This document shows positions 1-8,694 of a stretch of 64,000 nucleotides of DNA, piece by piece. The position numbers were made by a program, and so were the translations under genes. Under the pieces are notes generated by a model. The model saw only the letters and a program-made list of their open reading frames with translations, made no database searches and had not been told where the DNA came from. Numbering within the stretch: position 1 is the first letter of the stretch; each line of letters begins with the position of its first letter. Origin of the DNA: Paracoccaceae bacterium (GTDB lineage Bacteria > Pseudomonadota > Alphaproteobacteria > Rhodobacterales > Rhodobacteraceae); NCBI GenBank assembly GCA_029862205.1, contig JAOTXT010000004.1:1-64000 (forward strand), given 5' to 3'.

Positions 1-54
1 AACACCTGGGACATGGCGCTGCAATATGTCGAGCCCTATCGCGGGACGGCGTGA
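1..54 (+). CDS. C-terminal end of an unidentified protein (partial)
   Basis: The first 54 bases read in frame 1 as 17 codons ending in TGA, with no internal stop. The residues end in YVEPYRGTA. The stop lies 37 bases before the dehydratase start at 92, so the gene is probably the preceding member of the same sugar-acid operon. Too little is present to name a family. Confidence 0.45.
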   Translation, partial: NTWDMALQYVEPYRGTA

Positions 55-91
55 GCAGGACCTCTGGTATGGAAATACATAAGGAATAACA

Positions 92-1876
92 ATGAGCAAG
101 GACACCCGCGCCAATCGTGAACTGCGCAGCCAGGAATGGTTCGACAACCCGAACAACCCGGGCATGACCGCGCTTTATGTCGAGCGCTACCAGAACCAGG
201 GCTATACGCGCGAGGAGCTGCAATCGGGGCGCCCGATGATCGGGCTCGCGCAGACCGGGTCCGACCTCACCCCATGCAACAAGATCCACCTGTTCCTATC
301 CGATCGGGTGCGGGCGGGCATCCGCGACGCGGGCGGCGTGCCGATCGAATTCCCGGTCCACCCGATTCAGGAGACCGGCAAGCGGCCGACTGCTGCGTTG
401 GACCGGAACCTCGCCTATCTCAGCCTGGTCGAGGTGCTGCAAGGCTACCCGATCGACGGCGTTGTCTTGACGACCGGCTGCGACAAGACCACGCCGGCGA
501 TGCTGATGGGCGCGGCCACGGTGGACCTACCTGCCATCGTGCTCAGCGGCGGGCCGATGCTGGACGGCTGGTGGAAGGGCGAGCTGGCAGGCTCGGGCAT
601 GGTGGTCTGGGAGGGCCGGCGGCTCCTGGCCGAGGGCGCCATCGACTATGACGAGTTCATGAGCCGGGTCTGCGCCTCGGCCCCCTCGCTCGGCCATTGC
701 AACACGATGGGCACGGCGTCCACCATGAACGCGCTGGCCGAGGCGCTGGGCATGAGCCTGCCCGGCTGCGCCGCCATCCCCGCCCCGTTCCGGGCGCGCA
801 TGGAAATGGCCTATGCCACCGGCAAGCGGATCGTCGAGATGGTGGCCGAGGACCTGAAGCCCTCGGACATCATGACCCGCGAGAACTTCGAGAACGTGAT
901 CCGGGTCAACACTGCGATCGGCGGGTCCACCAACGCACCACCGCATATCACCGCGGTCGCCCGCCATGCCGGGGTCGATCTCAAGATCGGCGATTGGCAG
1001 GACCAGGGCTTCGACCTGCCGCTTCTGGTCAACATGCAGCCTGCGGGTAAATATCTGGGCGAGAGCTTCCAGCGCGCCGGCGGCGTGCCCGCGGTGATGG
1101 GCGAGATGCTGGCGGCGGGCCTGCTGCACGCCGACGCCCCGACCGTGACCGGCAATACGGTGGCCCAGAACCTGGCCGGCCTGCGCAGCGAGGATGCCGA
1201 GGTGATCAAGACCGTGGACGCGCCGATGCGCCAGCACGCGGGGTTCATGGTGCTTTCGGGCAACCTTTTCGACTCGGCCCTGATGAAGACCTCGGTGATC
1301 TCGCCCGATTTCCAGCAGAGGTTCCTCTCGCGCCCCGGCGCCGAGGGCGTGCTGGAAGCCAAGGCCGTGGTCTTCGAGGGGCCCGAAGACTACCACGACC
1401 GTCTCAACGACCCGGATCTCGGCGTGGACGAGAACACCATCATGTTCATCCGCCATGTGGGCCCCGTGGGCTATCCCGGCGCGGCGGAGGTAGTGAACAT
1501 GCAGCCCCCGGATGCGCTATTGCGCGACGGGATCGAGCACCTGCCGACGGTCGGCGACGGGCGCCAGTCCGGCACCTCCGAGAGCCCGTCGATCCTCAAC
1601 GCCTCGCCCGAGGCGGCGGTCGGCGGCGGGCTCGCCTTTCTGCAAACCGGCGACATGGTGCGCCTCGACATTCCGAACCGGCGCATGGACGCCCTGGTGC
1701 CCGAGGAGGAATGGGAGGCCCGCAAGGCGGCTTGGGCACCCCCGAAAATCGAGAACCAGACCCCCTGGCAGGAATTCTACCGCGCCCATGTGGGCCAGCT
1801 TGCCGAGGGTGGCTGCCTGGAGTTTGCCACCAACTACCAGCGCACTGGCCGGCAATTGCCCAGGGACAATCACTGA
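92..1876 (+). CDS. IlvD/Edd-family sugar-acid dehydratase (pentonate type)
   Basis: This 594-residue protein belongs to the dihydroxy-acid/6-phosphogluconate dehydratase family, iron-sulfur enzymes that remove water from a 2,3-dihydroxy acid to give a 2-keto-3-deoxy acid. Three conserved cysteine motifs are visible: TPCNKIH near residue 62, TTGCDKTTPAMLMG near 130 and GHCNTMGTASTMN near 200, which in the family hold the cluster and magnesium site. A late SPSILN motif is also present. The length matches xylonate and L-arabonate dehydratases (about 580 to 595) better than IlvD of isoleucine-valine synthesis. AAGGAATAACA precedes the ATG. The next gene is a DenD-like sugar-acid dehydrogenase, which supports a catabolic role. 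Pentonate is the best substrate guess; the exact sugar acid is inference. Confidence 0.85.
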   Translation: MSKDTRANRELRSQEWFDNPNNPGMTALYVERYQNQGYTREELQSGRPMIGLAQTGSDLTPCNKIHLFLSDRVRAGIRDAGGVPIEFPVHPIQETGKRPTAALDRNLAYLSLVEVLQGYPIDGVVLTTGCDKTTPAMLMGAATVDLPAIVLSGGPMLDGWWKGELAGSGMVVWEGRRLLAEGAIDYDEFMSRVCASAPSLGHCNTMGTASTMNALAEALGMSLPGCAAIPAPFRARMEMAYATGKRIVEMVAEDLKPSDIMTRENFENVIRVNTAIGGSTNAPPHITAVARHAGVDLKIGDWQDQGFDLPLLVNMQPAGKYLGESFQRAGGVPAVMGEMLAAGLLHADAPTVTGNTVAQNLAGLRSEDAEVIKTVDAPMRQHAGFMVLSGNLFDSALMKTSVISPDFQQRFLSRPGAEGVLEAKAVVFEGPEDYHDRLNDPDLGVDENTIMFIRHVGPVGYPGAAEVVNMQPPDALLRDGIEHLPTVGDGRQSGTSESPSILNASPEAAVGGGLAFLQTGDMVRLDIPNRRMDALVPEEEWEARKAAWAPPKIENQTPWQEFYRAHVGQLAEGGCLEFATNYQRTGRQLPRDNH

Positions 1877-1957
1877 TCGCCAACCGGCCAAAGACGAGCC
1901 TTGCCGGGGCAGCCTGACTGGGCTTCAATGCGCGCCGCAGAACAGGGGAGTCCGATT

Positions 1958-2938
1958 ATGCGTGTTGTGATTACCGGCGGTGGCGGCATGTTGGGCCAGA
2001 AACTGGCGCGGGCTTTGGCCGGGAGCGGGGGTATCGGCGATCGGGCGATCGATACACTTGCGCTGGCTGACGTGAAAAAGCCGCCCGCGGTGACCGCGCC
2101 TTTCAAGGTGACTTGCCACAAGGTCGACATCACCGACCGCTCGGCGCTGGACGCACTGTTCGCGGACGGGGCGGATGTGATCTTCCACCTCGCCGCAATC
2201 GTCTCGGGCGAGTCGGAGACCAATTTCGACCTTGGCATGTCGGTCAATCTGATCGGCTCGATCAATGTCTTCGAGGCCGCCCGGCGGTGCGGCAATTGCC
2301 CGATCGTGGTCTTCACCTCGTCGATCGCCGTCTATGGGGGCGAGATCCCCGCGATGATCGAGGATTGGACGATCCTGAACCCGCAGACCTCCTATGGCGC
2401 CGAGAAAGCGGCAGCCGAGCTTTTGCTGACCGATTATTCCCGCCGCGGCTTCCTCGATGGGCGTGGGCCCCGATTGCCGACGATCTCGGTCCGGCCCGGC
2501 AAGGCCAACTTGGCGGCGTCGAGTTTCATGTCCTCGATCTTCCGCGAACCCCTGCAGGGTCAGGAGGCGGTCTGCCCGGTCGGTCCGGAATACGAGCACT
2601 GGTATCTGTCGCCCCGGCGCTGCATCGAGAACCTGATCCACGCGGCCGAGCTGCCGGGCGACGCTTTCGGCCAGAACCGCTGCTTCGCGCTGCCGGGCAA
2701 GACCCACGCGATCGGCGACATGGTCGACGCAATGGGCAGGATCGCGGGCGAGGAACCGGTCAAGCTGATCCGGTGGGAGCCCGACGCGGCGATCCAGAAA
2801 ATCGTCCTGGGCTGGCGGGCCTATTTCAACCCGGCAAAGGCACTGGCACTGGGCTTTGTTGCCGACGAGAGCTTCGAGGACAATATCCGGTTCTTCCTGG
2901 AGGACGATATCGAGAAGCCCGGCGCCTCCACCGCATGA
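1958..2938 (+). CDS. denD: NAD-dependent epimerase/dehydratase, D-erythronate dehydrogenase-like
   Basis: A 326-residue short-chain type enzyme with an N-terminal Rossmann motif (VITGGGGMLGQKLA), an FTSSIAVYGG strand and the catalytic SYGAEK (YxxxK) pair. The stretch VRPGKANLAASSFMSSIFRE matches the substrate-side signature I associate with DenD, which oxidises D-erythronate to a 2-keto acid with NAD. An earlier in-frame ATG at 1901 exists, but the ATG at 1958 has a clear ribosome site (GGGGAG) and puts the Rossmann motif at the very N-terminus. It lies 81 bases behind the dehydratase and is probably co-transcribed. The family is certain; erythronate as the true substrate is inference. Confidence 0.75.
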   Translation: MRVVITGGGGMLGQKLARALAGSGGIGDRAIDTLALADVKKPPAVTAPFKVTCHKVDITDRSALDALFADGADVIFHLAAIVSGESETNFDLGMSVNLIGSINVFEAARRCGNCPIVVFTSSIAVYGGEIPAMIEDWTILNPQTSYGAEKAAAELLLTDYSRRGFLDGRGPRLPTISVRPGKANLAASSFMSSIFREPLQGQEAVCPVGPEYEHWYLSPRRCIENLIHAAELPGDAFGQNRCFALPGKTHAIGDMVDAMGRIAGEEPVKLIRWEPDAAIQKIVLGWRAYFNPAKALALGFVADESFEDNIRFFLEDDIEKPGASTA

Positions 2939-2943
2939 GCTAT

Positions 2944-2961
2944 CTGCGCCTTCGGGCGCAG
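2944..2961. terminator. UUCG-tetraloop hairpin between convergent genes
   Basis: CTGCGCC (2944-2950) pairs with GGCGCAG (2955-2961) across a TTCG loop, a very stable tetraloop. It occupies almost all of the 27 bases between the stop of the denD-like gene and the stop of the converging P450 gene, so it can serve both strands. Confidence 0.7.
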
Positions 2962-2965
2962 CAAT

Positions 2966-4573
2966 TCACTGCGCCGCGATGGAAGCCTCGGCCGGGGTTG
3001 CCGGGATCAGCCTGATCTGGAACGCGCGGTTTGGCTGCCAATGGCTGCCGCCGAATTCGACCGGGCCGTCGCGGATCACCTCGAAATCGTAGGTGCCGAA
3101 AAGCTCTTCCAGAAACATCCGGCCGATATCCGCGGCAATCTTCTGGCCGAGGCAACGGTGGTCATCGAGGCCGAAGGGCGCATAGTCCGTACGCTCGAAG
3201 GTCCGGTCGAGGAACCGGTCCGGGTTGAATGTGCCCGGCTCATCGAAGGCCGGATTGGCCCGGTGCCACTCGCGGATGCAAATCCGGACACGCCAGCCTT
3301 TCGGAATGTTGAACGGTCCGATCTGCACGTCGCTTGCCGCCTTTCGGGACAGATACTCGCTGCGCTCCATGCGCAGCGTTTCCAAGATGATACGATCGGC
3401 CAGCCCCCGCCCTTTGCCGTCAACCGGTGCCGGTCCGGGCACCGCCAACTCCGCGCGCAACTGATCGGCCCAAGGCCGGTTATCGCTCAGAATCTTCAGC
3501 ACCCAGACGATCATCCCCGAGACGTCGCGATGCGCGGTCTCCAGCATGTAGATCAGATTGCGGCGCACGGTCGGATCGTCCAGCGCCGATGCGTCCCCGG
3601 CCAACAGGGCGCCAAGAACCGTTTCGGTGCCCCCGCCCACCGCGGGGCGGCCCGCCAAATCGGCGAGCACCTCCTCGACCTCGGCGAGTGCATTGGCGGC
3701 GCGGTCGCCGCCCGCATGGACCTTGTCGGTGATGGCGATGTTTCCGTAGGCCGCGCGCAGCTTGGCGGCCCGAGGGTCATCGGGCATGATGCCCAGGAAC
3801 AGCCTGACCATCATGGCAAACAAAGCCGAGGTAACGGCCGGATCAACGGGACCGTCCCAACTTGCAAATCTCTCGCGCAGCAGCGCCCGCAGGTCAGCCT
3901 CGTTCGCTTGAACCAGGCTTGGCGGCAAGGCCGATTGAAATTTCCTGCGACAAGCAGCGTGATCGGCGCCGCGCATATAGCGCAGAAATCCCTTCGGAAT
4001 GTGCTTGTTATAGGCGGCAGGCACCGCCGCCAGCTTGTCCGCGTTTGATGTCAGCAGCTCCGTCGCCGCCGAATGCCCGACAACACACGCGGCCGGCTGA
4101 TACCGCGCCAAGACCTTGAAGACCGGTCCGTGCTTGCGGAACTGCTTCAGCAAAGAGGCCTGATCTGAGGCCTTAGCCGGGGATGCCGGTGCCAGTGATC
4201 CTGGCGGCAATCCCCGCCGCCGGCCAAAATTGTCGCGAGTGACCCAGAAGTAGAGGCTGATCCCTATCAGGGCGGCCAGCGCGAGTGCCCACAACGCCAT
4301 CGGCGCGTAAACTGCGGTGGCCACGATCAACGTGGCATAGGCCAGAAGCAGCAGAGACGCCAACGCCGCCTTGCGCGATCCGTTCTTCCATACCTTGCGC
4401 TGAAAAAGACGCCGCACGAGCGGCCAAGCCGCGAAGAAACAAATCGATACAGCGGCCAGACGTTCAAAGTCGATTTCTAACATATGCCCTTCCGTGGGTG
4501 ATGCGGAAACTACCAAGTAAACACAGAATAACGAAACCAGCGTGGAAATGAAAGCCAGCGCTAATGATATCAC
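2966..4573 (-). CDS. Membrane-anchored cytochrome P450 with altered signature motifs
   Basis: A 535-residue heme-thiolate protein. About 115 N-terminal residues carry several hydrophobic stretches (about 1-24, 35-55, 68-115) that should hold it in the membrane, unlike typical soluble bacterial P450s. The P450 domain follows: ETLR at 398-401 (ExxR), an NPDRF meander motif, and the heme loop FGLDDHRCLG with Cys474. In the loop the usual glycine is Asp, and the I-helix reads AHRDVSG, so the usual oxygen-activating threonine is Val. The GTG at 4573 has only a weak ribosome site. An ATG at 4483 with GGAAGG in front would remove the first hydrophobic segment. Divergent from the glycosyltransferase at 4825. 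Substrate unknown; monooxygenase activity is not assured given the changes. Confidence 0.8.
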   Translation of the reverse strand: MISLALAFISTLVSLFCVYLVVSASPTEGHMLEIDFERLAAVSICFFAAWPLVRRLFQRKVWKNGSRKAALASLLLLAYATLIVATAVYAPMALWALALAALIGISLYFWVTRDNFGRRRGLPPGSLAPASPAKASDQASLLKQFRKHGPVFKVLARYQPAACVVGHSAATELLTSNADKLAAVPAAYNKHIPKGFLRYMRGADHAACRRKFQSALPPSLVQANEADLRALLRERFASWDGPVDPAVTSALFAMMVRLFLGIMPDDPRAAKLRAAYGNIAITDKVHAGGDRAANALAEVEEVLADLAGRPAVGGGTETVLGALLAGDASALDDPTVRRNLIYMLETAHRDVSGMIVWVLKILSDNRPWADQLRAELAVPGPAPVDGKGRGLADRIILETLRMERSEYLSRKAASDVQIGPFNIPKGWRVRICIREWHRANPAFDEPGTFNPDRFLDRTFERTDYAPFGLDDHRCLGQKIAADIGRMFLEELFGTYDFEVIRDGPVEFGGSHWQPNRAFQIRLIPATPAEASIAAQ

Positions 4574-4824
4574 GGTGCCCTGCCATTGATCATTCGAAAA
4601 TGCAAATATGAAACGAATGACGCGTGACTAGGGCAACATTATCGACGAATCGGCAGGAATATTATCTTGAACCGCTGTGATTAGTTGATCACGCACCGAA
4701 TTGATGCCTGAATTCCGTTGAGAAAGTCCGTCAAGGTGCCGCCCGAGCGGAGATCCCGAACCGGCCGGGCGACCGAAACCATCTGCCAATGCGTAGAATG
4801 AGCAGCAGGAGAGAGGCAGACGCG

Positions 4825-5994
4825 ATGGCAAGCCTACGCGTAACCCAGTATCCGCATTTCCCGGCGAATCCCTATCAGGACCTGATGGCGGACCAGCTTG
4901 AGGATCTGGGTTTGACGATGGCTTATGCCAGATCGTTGGTGGATCTGAATTTCCAAATTCTTGGGCGCAGAATGGATGTCCTCCATCTGCATTGGACGCA
5001 CGTGCCCAGGGAGGCGGGGCGCGTCGAGACGGCGGCGCGATACTGCCTCTTTGCGCTCGCCCTGTGCGCGGCCAGGCTTCGGGGCATCGGGATTGTTTGG
5101 ACGGTGCACAACTCGAAGGCGCATGAGGCCGGCGGCCCTCTCAGCGATTGGCTCCATGCCGTTACGGCCGGGGCCATGGCCAATCGGGTGATCGTCCAAG
5201 GCCCGGCCGGTGCGCGGGTCGCTACTGAACACTTTCGCGTCAAAGCGGCCAAGATCGCCACCGTAAAGCATGGCAACTACGCGGGGATCATCCAGCCGTG
5301 CCCGCCGCGCGATGAGGTCGCGCCCAGGCGCTTTCTGGCCTGGGGTCAAATCCGCGCCTACAAGGGGTTCGGCGATCTGGCCGAGGCCTTCGCGGAGAGC
5401 GACCTCAATGCCGAGCTGACGATTTGCGGAGCGTCGGTCGATGGAGACGAAACCGCGCGGCTGGTCGATATCGCGCGGGCCTCGCCGAAGGTGACCGTCA
5501 GGCCGGAATATCTGGACGACGCCGAGTTGAACGGTGAGCTTTGCCGGGCGGATTTCATCGTGCTGCCCTATCAGGACGTGCTGACATCTGGCGCCTTGCT
5601 CATGTCCCTCACCGCGGCGCGCCCGATCATCGTGCCCCGCATTGGGGATCTGGAGGCGTATGTGGATGACGCGGCGGCCATTTTCTACGATGCGCGGAAC
5701 GGTACAGGCGTTTTCGACGCCATGCGGAAGGCCTGTTCGCTTGGCCCCGAAGCGCTCGTAAGGATGTGCGATGCCGCGCGCCAAGCCGCCGAAAGGCACT
5801 CGCTGGCAGGCGCGGCGGAAGCGACGCTTGCGGAGTATCTGAACGCTCTCGCCTCGTCCGGCCGCGCGCGCCGCGCACCGGATGACGATCACGCCACCAC
5901 GGCAGGTTCCGCGTCCTGGCCGGAATCAGGTGTCGGCGGCTCCCGGTCCGAACCCGCGCCTAGAGCAAAACCGGATCAGACTGAACCAGTCTGA
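4825..5994 (+). CDS. GT-B fold glycosyltransferase
   Basis: A 389-residue glycosyltransferase of the GT1/GT4-like superfamily. Visible elements are an N-terminal acceptor half with HLHWTH and VWTVHN, the linker VKHGNY, and the C-terminal nucleotide-sugar half with LAWGQIRAYKGF, VLPYQDVLTSGAL and ARPIIVPRIGDLEAYV. The pattern resembles enzymes that build surface polysaccharides; donor and acceptor are unknown. Several ATGs are possible (4789, 4798, 4825). The last is preceded by AGGAGAGAGG at 4807-4816 with normal spacing and starts directly with MASLRVTQYPHFP. The last codons, PDQTEPV and the stop, lie inside a palindromic repeat, so the C-terminal tail after about residue 345 is low-complexity and probably altered by that insertion. 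Confidence 0.75.
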   Translation: MASLRVTQYPHFPANPYQDLMADQLEDLGLTMAYARSLVDLNFQILGRRMDVLHLHWTHVPREAGRVETAARYCLFALALCAARLRGIGIVWTVHNSKAHEAGGPLSDWLHAVTAGAMANRVIVQGPAGARVATEHFRVKAAKIATVKHGNYAGIIQPCPPRDEVAPRRFLAWGQIRAYKGFGDLAEAFAESDLNAELTICGASVDGDETARLVDIARASPKVTVRPEYLDDAELNGELCRADFIVLPYQDVLTSGALLMSLTAARPIIVPRIGDLEAYVDDAAAIFYDARNGTGVFDAMRKACSLGPEALVRMCDAARQAAERHSLAGAAEATLAEYLNALASSGRARRAPDDDHATTAGSASWPESGVGGSRSEPAPRAKPDQTEPV

Positions 5995-6010
5995 TCCTAG
6001 GATTTTGCTC
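5963..6010. repeat. Nested palindromic element overlapping the glycosyltransferase 3' end
   Basis: Outer arms GAGCAAAA (5963-5970) and TTTTGCTC (6003-6010) enclose inner arms GGATCAGACTG (5973-5983) and CAGTCTGATCC (5987-5997) around AAC. The glycosyltransferase stop codon (5992-5994) is inside the inner arm. It shares the CAGACTGA core with the second element at 6026-6072. It looks like a mobile REP/MITE-like unit and could end transcription on both strands. Confidence 0.8.
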
Positions 6011-6025
6011 AAACATATGAACCTG

Positions 6026-6072
6026 GACCAAATTCCTTTTTCAGACTGATTCAGTCTGAAACAATTTTGGTC
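6026..6072. repeat. Second nested palindrome sharing the CAGACTGA core, parA 3' end
   Basis: Inner arms TTTCAGACTGA (6039-6049) and TCAGTCTGAAA (6051-6061) flank a single T. Outer arms GACCAAATT (6026-6034) and AATTTTGGTC (6063-6072) pair with one extra base. The parA stop codon (6072-6074) touches the outer arm. The architecture matches the element at 5963-6010, so the two form a pair between converging genes. Confidence 0.75.
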
Positions 6073-6701
6073 TAAGCCGCGCGAGTCAAAGCCTTGGCCA
6101 ACGCCCTGATCTCGTCCGCGGCCTTCGATGCGCGCGCGGTTTCGGTCACGCCGGCCCCCATCATGAAGGCGTCGGCGAAGGCGGCACGCTGACCGATCCG
6201 GGGTTTCAGCATCTTGGCGCCGGTCTCGCTTAGGGACTGCATGGCGGCCTCGGCGGCCCGGCCGCGCGGTGGCACACGGTTGAAGACCACGGCATGGGGC
6301 AGCTTCTGGCCCGCCGCCATCTCCAGCGTCGCCTTGCTCGCCCAGACATCGGCCATGGCGGGCTGACAGGGTATGAGCGCGAAATCCGCCGCCCGCATTG
6401 CTCCCTTGCCCAGATCGTCCGCCGAGCCGGGCGCGTCGATGAAAACCCAATCGGACTTGCGCGCTGCCTCGCGGATGTCGGAGGACGCCCGCCAATCGGC
6501 GCTCTCGATCAATTCGATCCCGCTGACCGCCCCCGCGCGCTGGCCACGCTCGCCGAACCAGGCGGTTGTCGAACGCTGCGCGTCGAGGTCGATCAGCGTC
6601 ACCGCCGCGCCCTTCTGGGCGCGCTCAACCGCGAGCTGGGTCAGCAACATGGTCTTGCCGGCGCCCCCCTTCTGCTGGACGAACAGAATGGACTTGCCCA
6701 T
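6072..6701 (-). CDS. ParA-family (MinD/ParA-type) ATPase
   Basis: A 209-residue P-loop ATPase. The deviant Walker A motif KGGAGKT is at residues 11-17 with the second lysine of the ParA/MinD class, LIDLDAQRST is the A' motif and VFIDAPGS the Walker B region. The protein is short and has no N-terminal HTH, as in orphan or cargo-positioning ParA proteins rather than the chromosomal one. No parB-like gene is next to it. A textbook ribosome site, AGGAGGTGA, lies 3 bases before the ATG. It is divergent from the glycine-cleavage operon and converges on the glycosyltransferase. Its cargo is unknown. Confidence 0.85.
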   Translation of the reverse strand: MGKSILFVQQKGGAGKTMLLTQLAVERAQKGAAVTLIDLDAQRSTTAWFGERGQRAGAVSGIELIESADWRASSDIREAARKSDWVFIDAPGSADDLGKGAMRAADFALIPCQPAMADVWASKATLEMAAGQKLPHAVVFNRVPPRGRAAEAAMQSLSETGAKMLKPRIGQRAAFADAFMMGAGVTETARASKAADEIRALAKALTRAA

Positions 6702-6837
6702 CGTTCACCTCCTGATTCTGGAATGCTGCACCGCACAATATACGGCCTCCACGCGGCGGGCGCCACACATTGGCGCGAGCGCATTGCCGCAGGCCTTGCC
6801 ATAGACCGCGCACCCGCCTACGGTCCAGAAAGCCAGT

Positions 6838-6993
6838 TGGGAGAGACCCTTGCCGCACCGGCGAAGGGCGCCGAAGGAGTAACCGCCCCGGAATCTCTCA
6901 GGCAAAAGGACCAGCCGGCTGAAGACACTCTGGAGAGAGGTGCGGCAGCACCCGCCGACGGGATAACTTTCTCAGGCGAAAGGACAGAGGGGG
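6838..6993 (+). promoter_or_regulatory. Tandem glycine riboswitch upstream of gcvT
   Basis: Two consecutive glycine aptamers are recognisable. The first starts with TGGGAGAGACCC at about 6838 and includes GCGCCGAAGGAGTAA and CTCTCAGGCAAAAGGACC (to about 6913). The second starts at TCTGGAGAGAGG near 6930 and includes CGCCGACGGGATAA and CTCAGGCGAAAGGACAGAGG (to about 6992). Each shows the conserved CTCAGGCAAAAGGAC-type core. The array lies about 95 bases before gcvT, as in many bacteria where glycine binding turns on the cleavage operon. Exact ends are approximate. Confidence 0.95.
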
Positions 6994-7086
6994 CGCAGTC
7001 CTTCGCGGCCATTGCCGCCGCGGAAACGACGTGCGCCGGTCCAGGTCTCCACGCGGACTTCCCGGCAGGCTTTGGGAGGGTTCGAC

Positions 7087-8226
7087 ATGTCCGAGACAGA
7101 AGTTCTGAAGACCCCGTTACACGGATTGCATCTGGAGCTCGGCGCTCGGATGACGCCGTTTGCCGGCTACGACATGCCGCTGCAATACGGGTTGGGGATT
7201 CTGAAAGAGCATTTGCACACGCGGGATCAGGCCGGGCTCTTCGATGTCAGCCATATGGGCCAGGTCGCGCTGCGCCCGAGATCCGGCGATATCGCCGATG
7301 CCGCCCTCGCGTTGGAGCGCTTGGTGCCGGTTGATATCCTGGGCCTGGCCGAGGGCCGCCAGCGATATGCGCTATTCACCAACCGGGCAGGCGGGATCGA
7401 GGACGACCTGATGGTCGCCAACCGGGCCGATCACCTTTTCGTCGTGGTCAACGCCGCCTGCAAGGAGGTCGACTTCGCCCATATGCAGACCCATCTCTCA
7501 GATGCCTGCGAAGTGGAATGGCTCGATGGCCGCGCGCTTTTGGCGCTGCAGGGCCCGAAGGCGGAGGCCGCCCTGGCGGCGCTTGCGCCCGGCTGCGCGG
7601 CAATGCGGTTCATGGACGTGTCGACGCTGAACGTGAACGGAGTCGACTGCGTGGTCTCGCGCTCCGGTTATTCCGGCGAGGACGGCTACGAGATTTCAGT
7701 CCCCGAAGGCGCCGCCGCCGGCCTGGCGCGCGCCCTGCTAGAGCACGAGGCGGTCGAGCCGATCGGGCTCGGCGCGCGCGACAGCCTGCGGTTGGAGGCA
7801 GGGCTATGCCTCTACGGTGCGGACCTCGATCCGGCCACCTCACCGGTCGAGGCCTCACTGACCTGGGCGATCCAGAAGGCGCGCCGCACGGGCGGTGCCC
7901 GCGAGGGCGGCTTCCCGGGCGCCGAGCGCATCCTACGCGAACTGGCCGAGGGACCCGCGCGAAAGCGCGTCGGCATCCTGCCCGAAGGCCGGGCACCCGT
8001 CCGTGGCGGGGCCGAGCTTTTCGCCGACGAGGACGGTGGCGCGCCCATTGGATCCGTCACCTCCGGCGCCTTCGGTCCCAGCCTGGGCGGCCCGATGGCC
8101 ATGGGTTATGTGGCGGCCACGCACGCGGCGACTGGGACGCCGCTTTTTGCCGAAGTGCGTGGCAAGCGCTTGGCCGTCCAGGTGGCCGACATGCCGTTCA
8201 TCACGCCGGGCTACAAACGGAACTGA
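7087..8226 (+). CDS. gcvT: Glycine cleavage system T protein (aminomethyltransferase)
   Basis: A 379-residue T protein. It takes the aminomethyl group from lipoylated H protein, releases ammonia and passes the one-carbon unit to tetrahydrofolate. Typical stretches are LGARMTPFAGYDMPLQY near the start, DVSHMGQ, GGIEDDLMV with the family's catalytic aspartate, SRSGYSGEDGYEI, and the C-terminal fold with GAFGPSLGGPMAMGYV. An earlier in-frame ATG at 7012 lies close to the riboswitch. The ATG at 7087 follows GGGAGGG and gives the standard N-terminus. First gene of gcvT-gcvH-gcvP under the tandem glycine riboswitch. Confidence 0.95.
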   Translation: MSETEVLKTPLHGLHLELGARMTPFAGYDMPLQYGLGILKEHLHTRDQAGLFDVSHMGQVALRPRSGDIADAALALERLVPVDILGLAEGRQRYALFTNRAGGIEDDLMVANRADHLFVVVNAACKEVDFAHMQTHLSDACEVEWLDGRALLALQGPKAEAALAALAPGCAAMRFMDVSTLNVNGVDCVVSRSGYSGEDGYEISVPEGAAAGLARALLEHEAVEPIGLGARDSLRLEAGLCLYGADLDPATSPVEASLTWAIQKARRTGGAREGGFPGAERILRELAEGPARKRVGILPEGRAPVRGGAELFADEDGGAPIGSVTSGAFGPSLGGPMAMGYVAATHAATGTPLFAEVRGKRLAVQVADMPFITPGYKRN

Positions 8227-8250
8227 GAAACGACAACGAGGGAGAGACAC

Positions 8251-8613
8251 ATGTTGAAATTCACCGATGACCACGAATGGCTCAATATCGAGAACGGGAT
8301 TGCCACCGTCGGCATCACCGGGCATGCAACCGAGCAACTCGGCGACCTGGTCTTCGTCGAACTGCCCGAGGTCGGCGCCGAGTTCGGCGAGGGCGACACG
8401 GCGGCGACGCTGGAATCGGTCAAGGCGGCGTCGGACGTCTACGCCCCGCTTGCCGGCGAGATCACCGAGATTAACGACGCGATCGTCGACGACCCGGCGA
8501 TCGTCAACTCCGACCCCACCGGCGAGGGCTGGTTCTTCAAGATAAAGCTGGCGGACGCCTCGGCGGCGGAGGGGCTGATGGACGAGGATGCCTACAAGGC
8601 GATGGTAGGATAG
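8251..8613 (+). CDS. gcvH: Glycine cleavage system H protein
   Basis: A 120-residue lipoyl carrier that shuttles the aminomethyl intermediate between P, T and L proteins. The lipoyl lysine is Lys58 in [14 protein letters not shown], placed as in all H proteins. [19 protein letters not shown] and the C-terminal GEGWFFKI are also standard. It starts 25 bases after gcvT behind GAGGGAGAGACAC and is followed 81 bases later by gcvP. No gene for the L protein (dihydrolipoyl dehydrogenase) is nearby, as is common because that enzyme is shared with other complexes. Confidence 0.97.
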   Translation: MLKFTDDHEWLNIENGIATVGITGHATEQLGDLVFVELPEVGAEFGEGDTAATLESVKAASDVYAPLAGEITEINDAIVDDPAIVNSDPTGEGWFFKIKLADASAAEGLMDEDAYKAMVG

Positions 8614-8694
8614 GTTTTCGGACCACCTCCCACTCCCCCGCTCAACCACCGATGGTAGCCGAGGGAGGCGGACCCAACAAACGGAGCCAACGCG

